A stretch of DNA of 64,000 nt from Curtobacterium sp. ISL-83 (GCF_018613895.1 NZ_JAGGPH010000009.1:248001-312000); one strand, 5' to 3'. Shown: positions 33,741-42,698, counted from the stretch's first letter. Numbers and translations: made by a program. Notes: generated by a model not told the origin, from the letters alone.

Positions 33741-33809
33741 CGCGCTGGCACTGATGCGCTGGCACTGACCTGCGCTGGCACTGACGCGCGCTCACCGACG
33801 CGCGCTCAC
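33738..33809. repeat. Degenerate 14-bp tandem repeat at the phosphatase/purC convergence
   Basis: Five units beginning TGACGCGCTGGCAC (33738), TGATGCGCTGGCAC, a 16-bp variant, TGACGCGCGCTCAC and CGACGCGCGCTCAC. The phosphatase TGA stop is the start of unit 1, and the array reaches the purC stop. Confidence 0.75.
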
Positions 33810-34675
33810 GCTCCGAGTCGCTCGATCAGCTCCTGGTAGCGCGCCGCCGTCCGCTCGACGATCTCGTCGGGCAGCACGGGCGGGGTCCCCTGTCGGTCCC
33901 AGTGGGCGCTGAGCCAGTCCCGCACGATCTGCTTGTCGAACGAGTCCGTCCGGTTGTCCGATCGGGCGTCCCAGTACCGGCTCGAGTCGCTGGTCAGGAC
34001 CTCGTCACCCAGGCGGATCTGCCCGGACCGGTCGCGGCCGAACTCGAACTTCGTGTCGGCGATGACCACACCGCGCTCGAGGGCGATGGCCGCCGCCGAC
34101 GAGTACACGTGCAGCGACAGGTCCCGGAGGGTCGCCGCCGCTTCCGATCCGACGAGTTCGACGGTGCGCTCGTACGAGATGTTCTCGTCGTGCTCGCCCT
34201 GTGGCGCCTTGTAGGCCGGCGTGTAGATCGGCTCGGGCAGCCGGTCGCCGTCGGTGAGTCCCGCGGGGAGTTCGACGCCGCACACGCTGCCGGTCTGCTG
34301 GTACTCGGCCCACCCGCTGCCGACCAGGTAGCCGCGGACGACGCACTCGACCGGGAACATCTGCAGCGGCATGACGTGCATCGACCGGGTGGCGACGGAC
34401 TCGGGCACCGGGGTCGAGCCGGTACCGGGCGCGAGGATGTGGTTCGGCACGTCACCCAGCTGCGTGAACCAGAACCGGGAGAGGCGCGTCAGCAGCTCGC
34501 CCTTGCCCGGGATCGGCGGTTCGAGCGCGAAGTCGTAGGCGCTGACCCGGTCGCTCGCGACGAGCAGCAGCTCGGTCGCGGTCGCCCCGGCGGCGGTGCC
34601 GACGGGGACGTAGAGTTCCCGGACCTTGCCCGACGCGACGTGCTGCCAGCCGTCGAGTTGCGGCGCGGCGGTCAT
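33806..34675 (-). CDS. purC: Phosphoribosylaminoimidazole-succinocarboxamide (SAICAR) synthase
   Basis: Ligates aspartate to CAIR in purine synthesis. 289 residues. SGKVRELY at the N-terminus, LLVASDRVSAYDFALEPPIPGKG, PVECVVRGYLVGSGWAEY and LIADTKFEFG-like VVIADTKFEFGRD are diagnostic. The sequence ending YWDARSDNRTDSFDKQIVRDWL is the usual C-terminal block. The ATG overlaps the purD stop by 4 nt, so purD-purC is a coupled pair. Confidence 0.97.
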   Translation of the reverse strand: MTAAPQLDGWQHVASGKVRELYVPVGTAAGATATELLLVASDRVSAYDFALEPPIPGKGELLTRLSRFWFTQLGDVPNHILAPGTGSTPVPESVATRSMHVMPLQMFPVECVVRGYLVGSGWAEYQQTGSVCGVELPAGLTDGDRLPEPIYTPAYKAPQGEHDENISYERTVELVGSEAAATLRDLSLHVYSSAAAIALERGVVIADTKFEFGRDRSGQIRLGDEVLTSDSSRYWDARSDNRTDSFDKQIVRDWLSAHWDRQGTPPVLPDEIVERTAARYQELIERLGA

Positions 34676-35955
34676 CGCGCGACCTTCGCGGCGATGTCGG
34701 TGCGGAACTGTCCGCCGTCGAGTGTGATGTCGTGGATGCCGGCGTAGGCCCGCTCCCGTGCCTCCGCGAAGTCGGCCCCGGTGGCGACGACGCTCAGCAC
34801 GCGGCCGCCCGTGGCGACCAGTTCGCCGTCGAGGACCCCGGTCGCGGCGTGGGCGACGGAGACGCCCGGTCGCGCGTTCGCGGCGTCGACACCCGTGATG
34901 CGGCGGCCGGTCTTCGGGTTCTCCGGGTAGCCCTCGCTCGCGAGCACGACGGTCACGGCGGCCTGGTCGCGGAACTCCGGCTCGGGGGCCGACGCGAGCC
35001 GTCCCGTCGACGCCGCCAGCATGAGTGCGCTGAGCGGGGTGGCGAGGCGGGGCAGGACGACCTGCGTCTCCGGGTCGCCGAACCGTGCGTTGAACTCGAT
35101 GACCCGCACGCCCTGCTCGGTGACGATCAGGCCGCAGTAGAGCAGTCCGACGAACGGCGTGCCCTCGTGCTCGAGGCGTCGGACGGTCGGCAGCGCGACG
35201 AGGTCCGTCACCTCGGCGACGAAGGCCTGCTCCGATTCCCACCGGTCGGCGAGCCAGGGGAGCGGCGAGTAGGCCCCCATCCCGCCGGTGTTCGGCCCGG
35301 CATCGCCGTCCAGCAGACGCTTGTAGTCCTGCGCGGGGCTGAGCGCGCGGACGTCGTGCCCGTCGCTCAGGAAGAACAACGAGACTTCTTCCCCGTCCAG
35401 GAACTCCTCGACCACGACGGGACCGTGCTGCAACCAGTACGTGGCGTGCTCGATCGCGGCCTGCCGGTCGTCGGTGACGAGGACGCCCTTGCCCGCGGCG
35501 AGCCCGTCCGCCTTCACGACGTAGGGTGCGCCGAGGTCGTCGATCGCCGCGATGGCTTCGTCGAGGGTGCCGGCCGAGACGGGGCGACCCGTGGGTACCC
35601 CGGCGTCGGCCATGATCCGCTTGGCGAACGCCTTCGAGCCCTCGAGCTGGGCGGCGGCCTTGCTCGGTCCGAACACGGCGATGCCGCGGGTGCGGAGCGG
35701 GTCGGCCACACCGGCGATGAGCGGCGCTTCCGGTCCGACGACCACGAGCTCGACACCGTTCTCGAGCGCGTACTCGGCGACGAGCGCACCGTTGGTCGGG
35801 TCGAGCGACACCGTCTCGACGTCGGCCGCGATGCCGGCGTTGCCGGGCGCGACCGTGATGACGTGACCGCCGTCGGGAGACGTGGGGGTCTCCGCCAGGA
35901 GCGCCGTGATGATCGCGTGCTCGCGGGCACCGGAACCGAGGACGAGGATTCGCAC
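34672..35955 (-). CDS. purD: Phosphoribosylamine-glycine ligase (GARS)
   Basis: Forms GAR from phosphoribosylamine, glycine and ATP. 427 residues. MRILVLGSGAREHAI at the start, ATP-grasp domain with PYVVKADGLAAGKGVLV near 137, GPVVVEEFLDGEEVSLFF, the family signature FNARFGDPETQ and GLLYCGLIVTEQGVRVIE. GTG start 6 nt after TAGGGT on the minus strand, so a leaderless transcript is likely. Divergent from the SCP-type gene. Confidence 0.97.
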   Translation of the reverse strand: MRILVLGSGAREHAIITALLAETPTSPDGGHVITVAPGNAGIAADVETVSLDPTNGALVAEYALENGVELVVVGPEAPLIAGVADPLRTRGIAVFGPSKAAAQLEGSKAFAKRIMADAGVPTGRPVSAGTLDEAIAAIDDLGAPYVVKADGLAAGKGVLVTDDRQAAIEHATYWLQHGPVVVEEFLDGEEVSLFFLSDGHDVRALSPAQDYKRLLDGDAGPNTGGMGAYSPLPWLADRWESEQAFVAEVTDLVALPTVRRLEHEGTPFVGLLYCGLIVTEQGVRVIEFNARFGDPETQVVLPRLATPLSALMLAASTGRLASAPEPEFRDQAAVTVVLASEGYPENPKTGRRITGVDAANARPGVSVAHAATGVLDGELVATGGRVLSVVATGADFAEARERAYAGIHDITLDGGQFRTDIAAKVAR

Positions 35956-36012
35956 CCGATCACCCTACCCAGCCCGGACGGCCCGTTGCGATGCCCGGAC
36001 TAGCCTGTGGAC

Positions 36013-36372
36013 ATGCCGCGGAAGACGATCGAGGACGCTGACGGGCGTGCTGCGCTGACGGCCGCCCTGGCGGGCGACGCGCCGCGCCCCACGCTCGCGA
36101 TGGCGGTCCGGTGGACGCTCCAGCGGCTCGCGGACGATGTGCCGGGCAACAGCGTGGAGGTCCGGGTGCCGCCGTTCGCGGCCGTCCAGGCCGTCCCGGG
36201 GCCGCGGCACACACGCGGGACCCCGCCGAACGTCGTGGAGACGGACGCGGCGACGTGGCTCGCGCTCGCCACGGGCGACCTGCTCTGGGACGAGGCGATG
36301 GCGCAGTCGCGGGTCAGCGCGTCCGGTTCGCGGGCGGACCTGGGTCCGTTCCTGCCGGTCCGCACCAGCTGA
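36013..36372 (+). CDS. Sterol-carrier (SCP_3) family protein of actinobacteria
   Basis: 119 residues. AMAVRWTLQRLADDVPGNSV followed by EVRVPPFAAVQAVPGPRHTR and GTPPNVVETDAATWLALATG are the hallmarks of the actinobacterial SCP_3 family (PF17844), of unknown ligand, usually next to purine genes such as purF/purM. Start chosen at ATG 36013, 6 nt after TAGCCT (36001-36006); the GTG at 36007 touches that element. Here it is divergent from purD, and a large regulator gene separates it from purF. Confidence 0.9.
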   Translation: MPRKTIEDADGRAALTAALAGDAPRPTLAMAVRWTLQRLADDVPGNSVEVRVPPFAAVQAVPGPRHTRGTPPNVVETDAATWLALATGDLLWDEAMAQSRVSASGSRADLGPFLPVRTS

Positions 36373-36751
36373 GACGCGACGAGCACCGGGGCTGCGGACG
36401 AGCAGCCGGCCGCAGGCGAGCGGCGGGGCCGTAGCAGACCCGCAGCGAGACATGCTGAGCCTGACGAAGCGAATTAGGTAGTACCTACCGATGCGGACAC
36501 ATCGACCGCTTGCCTATCGTAGAAGTCGCCGGGATTCGGACCCGACCCGAACGGGTCCGAACCCGGCGACAGGGTCCAAGGTACGCGACATCTGTCACAG
36601 CGTGTCAAACCACTCGGCGCGTCGTGCCGCAATCCGCAACGTTCGTGCGTGTTGGCGACGGCAACCGGAGCGACACGCAGTGCGCCCGCCCGTGGGACCC
36701 ATCAGGCCGCCCGACCAGGCCGACCGATCAGCGTCGATCGTGCACGCCGGG
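36373..36751. other. 379-bp convergent spacer with palindrome and 19-bp hairpin, no gene seen
   Basis: This stretch is less GC-rich than its surroundings. It contains TAGGTA-G-TACCTA (36475-36487), a perfect 13-bp palindrome, a -10-like TATCGT at 36515-36520, and a long hairpin at 36525-36570: GTCGCCGGG then TTCGGACCCG pair with their complements, one bulged A, 7-nt loop. No plausible coding frame. It may hold a small RNA or simply a strong terminator for the two converging genes. Confidence 0.55.
36525..36570. terminator. 19-bp-stem hairpin in the SCP/LuxR convergent spacer
   Basis: GTCGCCGGG-A-TTCGGACCCG, loop ACCCGAA, CGGGTCCGAA-CCCGGCGAC. It is 150 nt past the SCP stop and 180 nt past the LuxR gene stop, farther than usual for a terminator, and begins where transcription from the TATCGT at 36515 would start. 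Confidence 0.5.
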
Positions 36752-39337
36752 TCACAGGTGCTCGCTGAGCTCCGTGCGCGCGTGCAGGTCCCACTTCGAG
36801 AACACCCGCGACAGGTGGGCGTCGATCGTCCGGACCGACAGCCCGAGGTTCTCCGCGATCCGCCGGTTGCTGAGCCCCTCGGCCGCGAGCGTCGCCACCT
36901 CGTACTCGCGGTTCGTCAGCGGGGGCTTCGCGCGGCCGGCGTGCACCGCCATCCCGTGGGCGGCGAGCACGGACTGCGCAGCGACGATCCCGGTCCGGTT
37001 GTCCGACCGGACCGCGTCGGCGTAGTCCACCAGGGCAGCCGCGAGCGACCCGTCCACCCGGAGCGCGGCCTCCCGGAGCCGTTCCACCGACGCCGTCGTG
37101 TCCCGGTCGTGCTGCAGCTCCAACGAGTAGTGCAGGGCGTGTCCGTACATCACGTGCGTCCAGGCGCCGCTCGCGGTCGCGCGGTCGATGACGTCGTCCA
37201 TGTGCCGTGTCCCCGCGGGGTTGCCGAGCACGGCCTCGGTCCACGCGATCCACACGGCGATCTGTTCGCCGAGGATCCGCATCGCCCGTGGGGGTGTCTC
37301 CCGCGCCCGGGCCAGGGCGGCCGTGGCCTCCTCGGTCCGTCCCGCGTAGGCGTGGGCCATCGCGAGCCGTGCCCACGGGTACACCGCGAACCCGCCGTGG
37401 TCGGCGATGTCGTAGCGCTCGCAGGCGGCGGAGAATGCGGTGACGGCGTCGTCCCAGCGACGCTGGCTGATCGCGAGGTTGCCGTCGCCGATGAGCTCGA
37501 GCGTGAAGTCGTACTTCAGGTACGGGCTCGAGCGGCGCACCGGGACCTCGGTGATCAGGTCGGCGATGTCGCCGCGCCACATCTGCACCTGGTGCAGGAC
37601 GGACACGATCTCACCGACGCCCCACGGCGACACCTCGAGGTGCTCGACCGCGGTCGCGAGTGCGGTGCGTCCGAACGTCGTGGCGTCGTCGAGCCGCCCG
37701 GCGGTGGCGAGCGCCATCACCGCGCACGGCGCCAGGCACAGGAAGGCCGCGGGGACCGTCGGCGCGTGCACCATCCCGGTGCGCTCGAGTTCCTCGCGGA
37801 CCCCCTCGAACTGGCCGCCCCACCCGAGGTGCGCCAGGCGCAGCAGCCGAAGGCGTTCGGCAGCCTCTGGTCCGACCAGCGCGATCGCGGCGTCGGTGAG
37901 CGCAACCGCGGCGGCCACGTCGTCGTCGTGGAACTGCCGGATGTTGGCGAGCGTCTCGCACGCCTCGATGACGGCGGCGTCGTCGACCTCGTCGGGGTGC
38001 CGTCGGACCAGGTCCCACGCGGCCTCGGCATCGGTGCGGCCGGCTTCGCGGCCGTCGCTGTACGAGTGCGACAGCGAGCGGAGGACGTGGGCGCCGACCC
38101 GTTCCGTCCCGGTCAGCTCGGTGCGGAGCACGGCCGAGGCGAGCACGATGCCGTTCTCGTTCTCCTGCAGCCGCACGGCGATCTGTGCGGCGTCGAGCAG
38201 CTGGTCCACCGGCGGCAGGACCCCGCACTCGAGCGACCAGAGGGCGGCACGGAGCCGTGCGGCCGGCGGGGCGCCCTCGTGACGATCGGCGCGGAAGGCG
38301 TTGGCCCGGGCGAACAGCGTCGTCCGGCGGGCGACCGGAACGAGTGCGCGGACGACCTCACCGATCAACGGGTGCGACGGCCGGACGACGGGAGCGTGGT
38401 CCTCCCCGGACTCGATGCACACCAGGCCGAGCGCCACGACGCGGTCGACGTCGCCGCCGCTGGCGAGGCCGAGCAGCCGGGGGAGCGGGATCGGATCGGC
38501 GAGCGCCACGATGTCCACGACGTCCCGGAGGTCCTCCGGCAGCGAGCCGAGCTCCGTCCGGTACATGTCGGCCAGGCTGTTCGACGCGGTGATCGGCCCC
38601 CGCCAGTACCAGCCCGAGGCCGTGTGCCGGAGTGCTCCTGACGCCAGGGCGGCCCGGACGACCTCCCGCAGGTAGAGCGGGTTCCCCGCCGTCGCACGGT
38701 GCACCCGTTCGGTGGAGGCCGTCTCGAGCTGCGCGCCCAGCGCGGACGCGATCAGTTCGGAGGCCTCGTGCAGGTCGAGCGGCTCGAGGTCGATCCGCTC
38801 GAGCAGGTCGTCCTGCCAGAGTGCGCGGAGGGCCTCGGGGATGGCGGTGAAGTCGCGACAGGTCAGGACGAGCCGTGCGCCCTGGTCGCGGACGAGCCAG
38901 GCGACGTAGCGCGCCGACATGGTGTCGAGGTGGTCGGCGTCGTCCACGCGGAGCACCACGTCGCGATCGGCCAGGTCCGGGATCGCCCGCAGACGCGCCT
39001 CCGCCTCGGAGCCGTCGGACAGCTCCGTGATCGACGCCGGCAGGTCGCCGAACCGTTCGGAGGCAGCACCGAACGGCATCGTGCGACTCGCCGCGACGGC
39101 GGTGATCGGGACGACGAGCGTGCGGCCCGAGGCATCACGGGCGGCGACCCGATCGGTCACCCGGGCGGCGACGGTGCTCTTGCCGAGGCCGGGAGCCCCG
39201 ACGATCGCGACGCTCCACCCGTGCTCGGCGACGACGGCGACGGCGCGGTCCTCTTCCCCACGCTGCACGATCGGCCACGCCACGCGGGCGGGGACACGGG
39301 GTCGGCGCTTCCGACCGCGGATCGTCCGTTCCTGCAT
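36752..39337 (-). CDS. Large ATP-binding LuxR family regulator (LAL/MalT type)
   Basis: 861 residues. P-loop SVAIVGAPGLGKSTVAARVT near residue 45, Walker B-like VVLRVDDADHLD near 130, a long helical TPR-like middle, and a C-terminal GerE helix-turn-helix: LTNREYEVATLAAEGLSNRR and VRTIDAHLSRVFSKWDLHAR. STAND-type transcriptional activators of this kind respond to small molecules. ATG at 39337 follows AGGTGAGG. The frame extends upstream past 39800 but that part is antisense to the next gene. Placed between SCP and purF, which are usually closer together, so it may be an insertion. Confidence 0.92.
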   Translation of the reverse strand: MQERTIRGRKRRPRVPARVAWPIVQRGEEDRAVAVVAEHGWSVAIVGAPGLGKSTVAARVTDRVAARDASGRTLVVPITAVAASRTMPFGAASERFGDLPASITELSDGSEAEARLRAIPDLADRDVVLRVDDADHLDTMSARYVAWLVRDQGARLVLTCRDFTAIPEALRALWQDDLLERIDLEPLDLHEASELIASALGAQLETASTERVHRATAGNPLYLREVVRAALASGALRHTASGWYWRGPITASNSLADMYRTELGSLPEDLRDVVDIVALADPIPLPRLLGLASGGDVDRVVALGLVCIESGEDHAPVVRPSHPLIGEVVRALVPVARRTTLFARANAFRADRHEGAPPAARLRAALWSLECGVLPPVDQLLDAAQIAVRLQENENGIVLASAVLRTELTGTERVGAHVLRSLSHSYSDGREAGRTDAEAAWDLVRRHPDEVDDAAVIEACETLANIRQFHDDDVAAAVALTDAAIALVGPEAAERLRLLRLAHLGWGGQFEGVREELERTGMVHAPTVPAAFLCLAPCAVMALATAGRLDDATTFGRTALATAVEHLEVSPWGVGEIVSVLHQVQMWRGDIADLITEVPVRRSSPYLKYDFTLELIGDGNLAISQRRWDDAVTAFSAACERYDIADHGGFAVYPWARLAMAHAYAGRTEEATAALARARETPPRAMRILGEQIAVWIAWTEAVLGNPAGTRHMDDVIDRATASGAWTHVMYGHALHYSLELQHDRDTTASVERLREAALRVDGSLAAALVDYADAVRSDNRTGIVAAQSVLAAHGMAVHAGRAKPPLTNREYEVATLAAEGLSNRRIAENLGLSVRTIDAHLSRVFSKWDLHARTELSEHL

Positions 39338-39445
39338 GCGCCTCACCTCTTCCCCGTGGGATACCGAGCGGTAGCGATCATCCTCCCCTGGATCACGTCG
39401 GGGGGACAGACCGGGTGACGTCCCACAGTGGGGGACAATGGGAGC

Positions 39446-39847
39446 ATGAGCGACACCGACCGACCCGACGAACGACCGGTGCCGGCGCCGAGCGCCGTCA
39501 CTTCCTCCGACGAGGTGACGATCCGACGGGCCCCGAAGTTCGGCGTGTTCATCGTGGGCGGCGCCGTCCTCGGGTTCATCGCGACGCTGATCGTCGTGTC
39601 GCTCACCATGAACCTCGACCGCAGCGGCCAACAGGCCACCGAGAGCTTCGGGTCCCTCGTGGGGTACTTCAGCCTCTGGGGCGTCACGCTCGGAGCCTTC
39701 GTCGGCGCCGTCGTCGCCGTGGTGCTCGACCGGGTGTTCTCGCGTCGCGCGGCACGCCTCACCGCCGAACGCGTCGAGGTCGAGCTGCCGCCCGAGACCG
39801 TCGACGGCGAGCTCGACGGACACGGAGAGCCCACCGCCGGTCGCTGA
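39446..39847 (+). CDS. Small membrane protein of unknown function
   Basis: 133 residues with two hydrophobic segments: PKFGVFIVGGAVLGFIATLI and VGYFSLWGVTLGAFVGAVVA, then a charged tail ending in DRVFSRRAARL and an acidic stretch. Proteins with this layout are often found next to purF in Microbacteriaceae and carry no known function. ATG 6 nt after GACAAT (39434-39439), no usable Shine-Dalgarno: leaderless. Followed by a perfect palindromic terminator. Confidence 0.75.
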   Translation: MSDTDRPDERPVPAPSAVTSSDEVTIRRAPKFGVFIVGGAVLGFIATLIVVSLTMNLDRSGQQATESFGSLVGYFSLWGVTLGAFVGAVVAVVLDRVFSRRAARLTAERVEVELPPETVDGELDGHGEPTAGR

Positions 39848-39873
39848 CCGGGTCGCAGCCGCTGCGACTGACG

Positions 39874-39913
39874 GACTGGAGGCGCGGTGCCAGCTGGCAC
39901 CGCGCCTCCAGTC
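39874..39913. terminator. Perfect 40-bp palindrome, bidirectional terminator before purF
   Basis: GACTGGAGGCGCGGTGCCAG followed immediately by its exact complement. Located between the converging 133-residue membrane protein gene and purF. The stem core GGAGGCGCGGTGC is shared with the terminator at 15408-15450, and CGGACTGGAGGCGCGG with the tandem units near 4987. Confidence 0.9.
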
Positions 39914-39936
39914 GGTCGTTCGGTCGCGAACGCGAC

Positions 39937-41397
39937 CTAGCTGAGCTGGTTCGCCTCGACCCAGGACAGGTACTCGGGGCTGACCGTGCCGGTGACGTAC
40001 TCGCCGGTGAAGCAGCTCATCTCGAGGTCCGTCACGTCGGAGCCCTCGATGATCGCGTCCCGCATGTCGCCGATCTCCTGGTAGATCAGGTGGTCGCTGC
40101 CGAGCACGCGGTTGATGTCCGGGATCTTCCGGCCGTGCGCGATGAGCTCGGCACGGGTCGGCATGTTGATGCCGTACACGTGCGGGAACCGGACAGGGGG
40201 AGCGGCGCTCGTGAAGGTGACCTCGTTCGCACCGGCCGCCCGGGCCATCTCCACGATCTCCTTGCTCGTCGTGCCGCGCACGATCGAGTCGTCGACGATC
40301 AGGATGTTCTTGCCCTTGAACTCGGACGACATCGCGTTCAGCTTCTGACGCACGCTCCGCTTGCGCTCCGCCTGCCCCGGCATGATGAAGGTGCGGCCGA
40401 CGTAGCGGTTCTTGTAGAAGCCCTCGCGGTACTCGATGCCGAGCTTCCGCGCGACCTGCATCGCCGCCGGACGGGACGAGTCCGGGATGGGCATGACGAC
40501 GTCGATGTCACCGGTCGGGGCGTACTGCGCGATCGTGTTCGCGAGCCGGTCGCCCAGGCGCAGGCGCGCTTCGTACACCGAGATGCCGTTCATCACCGAG
40601 TCGGGGCGGGCCAGGTAGACGTACTCGAACGAGCAGGGGACCAGGCGCGGGTTCTTTGCGCACTGCCGGGAGTGCATCTGCCCGTTCATCTCGATGAACA
40701 CGGCTTCGCCCGGGGCGACGTCGCGGACGATCTCGTACCCGCCCGACTCGAGCACGAGCGACTCGGACGCGACGACCCACTCGGGCCGGCCGGCGTCGTC
40801 GAGCTTGTGCCCGAGGATGAGCGGACGGATGCCGAAGGGATCGCGGAAGGCCAGCAGCCCGTGTCCCGCGATCGTGGCGATCGTGGCGTACGAGCCCTCG
40901 ACGCGCTCGTGCACGCGCTCGACGGCGTCGAACACCTGCCCGGGATCGAGGTCGCTGCCGCTCCGGACCTGGCCCTGCAGTTCGTGCGCCAGGACGTTGA
41001 CGAGCAGCTCGGTGTCCGACGTCGTGTTCAGGTGCCGCCGGTCGATGTCGAACAGCTCACGCGTGAGCTCGCGGGTGTTCGTCAGGTTGCCGTTGTGCAC
41101 GAGGACGATGCCGTACGGGGCGTTGACGTAGAAGGGCTGGGCCTCTTCCTCGTTGCTCGCCGCGCCCTTCGTGGCGTACCGGACGTGCCCGAGCCCCATC
41201 GTGCCGAGCAGGGCACGCATGTCACGGGTGCGGAAGGACTCCCGCACGTGCCCACGCGTCTTGTGCATGTGGTGGATGTGACCCTCGACCGTGGCGATGC
41301 CCGTCGAGTCCTGTCCCCGGTGCTGCAGGAGGAGCAGTGCGTCGTAGATGGATTGGTTGGCAGGCCCCTGCGAAACGAGGCCGACGATGCCGCACAT
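39937..41397 (-). CDS. purF: Amidophosphoribosyltransferase
   Basis: Catalyses the first committed purine step, PRPP plus glutamine to phosphoribosylamine. 486 residues. N-terminal nucleophile Cys2 in MCGIVGLVSQ (no propeptide), glutaminase features GLGHVRYATKG and VLVHNGNLTNT, and the PRTase loop ILIVDDSIVRGTTSKEIV near residue 373, with MPIPDSSRPAAM. Divergent from purM across about 70 bp that must hold both promoters. Confidence 0.97.
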   Translation of the reverse strand: MCGIVGLVSQGPANQSIYDALLLLQHRGQDSTGIATVEGHIHHMHKTRGHVRESFRTRDMRALLGTMGLGHVRYATKGAASNEEEAQPFYVNAPYGIVLVHNGNLTNTRELTRELFDIDRRHLNTTSDTELLVNVLAHELQGQVRSGSDLDPGQVFDAVERVHERVEGSYATIATIAGHGLLAFRDPFGIRPLILGHKLDDAGRPEWVVASESLVLESGGYEIVRDVAPGEAVFIEMNGQMHSRQCAKNPRLVPCSFEYVYLARPDSVMNGISVYEARLRLGDRLANTIAQYAPTGDIDVVMPIPDSSRPAAMQVARKLGIEYREGFYKNRYVGRTFIMPGQAERKRSVRQKLNAMSSEFKGKNILIVDDSIVRGTTSKEIVEMARAAGANEVTFTSAAPPVRFPHVYGINMPTRAELIAHGRKIPDINRVLGSDHLIYQEIGDMRDAIIEGSDVTDLEMSCFTGEYVTGTVSPEYLSWVEANQLS

Positions 41398-41469
41398 TCG
41401 CGGAGTGCTCCAGACCGTAGGATCGGGTGGTACCGAACAAGTCTGCCATGCCCAAGCGGAGGACTACGC

Positions 41470-42570
41470 ATGCCCAACCCGTACGCAGAGGCCGGCGTCG
41501 ACACCGCTGCCGGTGACCTGGCCGTCGAACTCATGAAGTCCGCCGTCTCGGCGACGCACAACCCGTCCGTGCTGGGCGGGGTCGGCGGGTTCGCCGGACT
41601 CTACGACGTCTCGTTCTTGAAGGACTTCTCACGGCCGCTGCTCGCGACCTCGACCGACGGCGTCGGGACGAAGGTCGCCATCGCGCAGGCGATCGACAAG
41701 CACGACACGATCGGGCAGGACCTCGTCGGCATGGTCGTCGACGACATCGTCGTGGTCGGAGCGCGTCCGCTGTTCATGACGGACTACATCGCGTGCGGCC
41801 GGGTCGTCCCGAATCGCATCGCCGACATCGTCGCCGGCATCGCCCGCGGCTGCTCGGCGACGGGGACCGCCCTGGTCGGGGGCGAGACCGCGGAGCACCC
41901 CGGGCTGCTCGGGCCGGACGACTACGACGTCGCCGGTGCTGCGACCGGTGTCGTCGAGGCCTCCGCGCAGCTCGGCGCGCACCTGGTGCAGGACGGCGAC
42001 GTGGTCGTCGCGATCGAGTCCTCCGGGCTGCACTCGAACGGGTACTCGCTCGTGCGGCACATCCTCGCGCAGCGCGGCGTCTCGTACACCGAGCAGCTGC
42101 CGGAGTTCGGCGCCGGGGTGTCCGTGGGCGAGGCGCTCCTCGAACCCACGCGCCTGTACACCTCGCCGCTGCTGGCGCTGCTCGAGTCCCACCCGGGTGC
42201 CGTGCACTCGCTGTCGCACGTCACCGGTGGAGGCATCGCGGCGAACCTGGCGCGCGTGCTGCCCGTCGGGTCCTGGGTGGAGGTCGACCGGTCCACCTGG
42301 CAGCCCCTGCCCGTGTTCCGGGTGCTCGCCGACATGGCCGGCACCCCGATCGAGGACACCGAGGGCACCTGGAACCTCGGGATCGGCATGTTCGCCGTGG
42401 TGTCCGCGGGCGCCGCGTCCGACGTCATCGCGTCGCTCGGGGCCGCCGGGATGCCGTCGTGGTCGGTCGGGACGATCGCGATGTCGGCGCGGGAGCTCGA
42501 CGGGTTCGAGCAGGGTGCCAAGGGCGTCGACGGCGGGGCGGTCCGGCTCGTCGGGAGCTACGCGGGCTGA
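41470..42570 (+). CDS. purM: Phosphoribosylformylglycinamidine cyclo-ligase (AIR synthetase)
   Basis: Converts FGAM to AIR with ATP. 366 residues. YAEAGVDTAAGDLAVELMK, LLATSTDGVGTKVAIA, VVGARPLFMTDYIACG, GGETAEHPGLL and SHVTGGGIAANLARVLP are diagnostic. ATG with GGAGG 7 nt upstream; the much longer open frame upstream is antisense to purF. Followed by a hairpin and the converging DUF3073 gene. Confidence 0.97.
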   Translation: MPNPYAEAGVDTAAGDLAVELMKSAVSATHNPSVLGGVGGFAGLYDVSFLKDFSRPLLATSTDGVGTKVAIAQAIDKHDTIGQDLVGMVVDDIVVVGARPLFMTDYIACGRVVPNRIADIVAGIARGCSATGTALVGGETAEHPGLLGPDDYDVAGAATGVVEASAQLGAHLVQDGDVVVAIESSGLHSNGYSLVRHILAQRGVSYTEQLPEFGAGVSVGEALLEPTRLYTSPLLALLESHPGAVHSLSHVTGGGIAANLARVLPVGSWVEVDRSTWQPLPVFRVLADMAGTPIEDTEGTWNLGIGMFAVVSAGAASDVIASLGAAGMPSWSVGTIAMSARELDGFEQGAKGVDGGAVRLVGSYAG

Positions 42571-42667
42571 GGTCGCGCGGGGGCGTGCGCGCATCGGTCA
42601 GGTGCGCGCCGTCGGTGCGTGCTGCGCTGCGGCGACCGTCGCCGTGATGCGACGCCGGGCACGCGAA

Positions 42668-42698
42668 GACGCCGCGCCTCCGAGGAGTGCGCGGCGTC
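42668..42698. terminator. Bidirectional hairpin between purM and the DUF3073 gene
   Basis: GACGCCGCGC-CTCC-GA-GGAG-T-GCGCGGCGTC: 14 paired bases with one bulged T, between convergent genes. Confidence 0.75.

Noticed and set aside
36525..36570. A tRNA or tRNA remnant in the SCP/LuxR spacer
   Set aside because: The TTCGGACCC and GGTCCGAACC strings look like tRNA arms but are only the two sides of one symmetric hairpin; no acceptor or anticodon arm follows.
39338..39823. Apparent N-terminal extension of the LuxR-type regulator to 1023 residues
   Set aside because: It runs antisense to a plausible membrane protein gene (39446-39847), and the ATG at 39337 has a ribosome site and a natural N-terminus.
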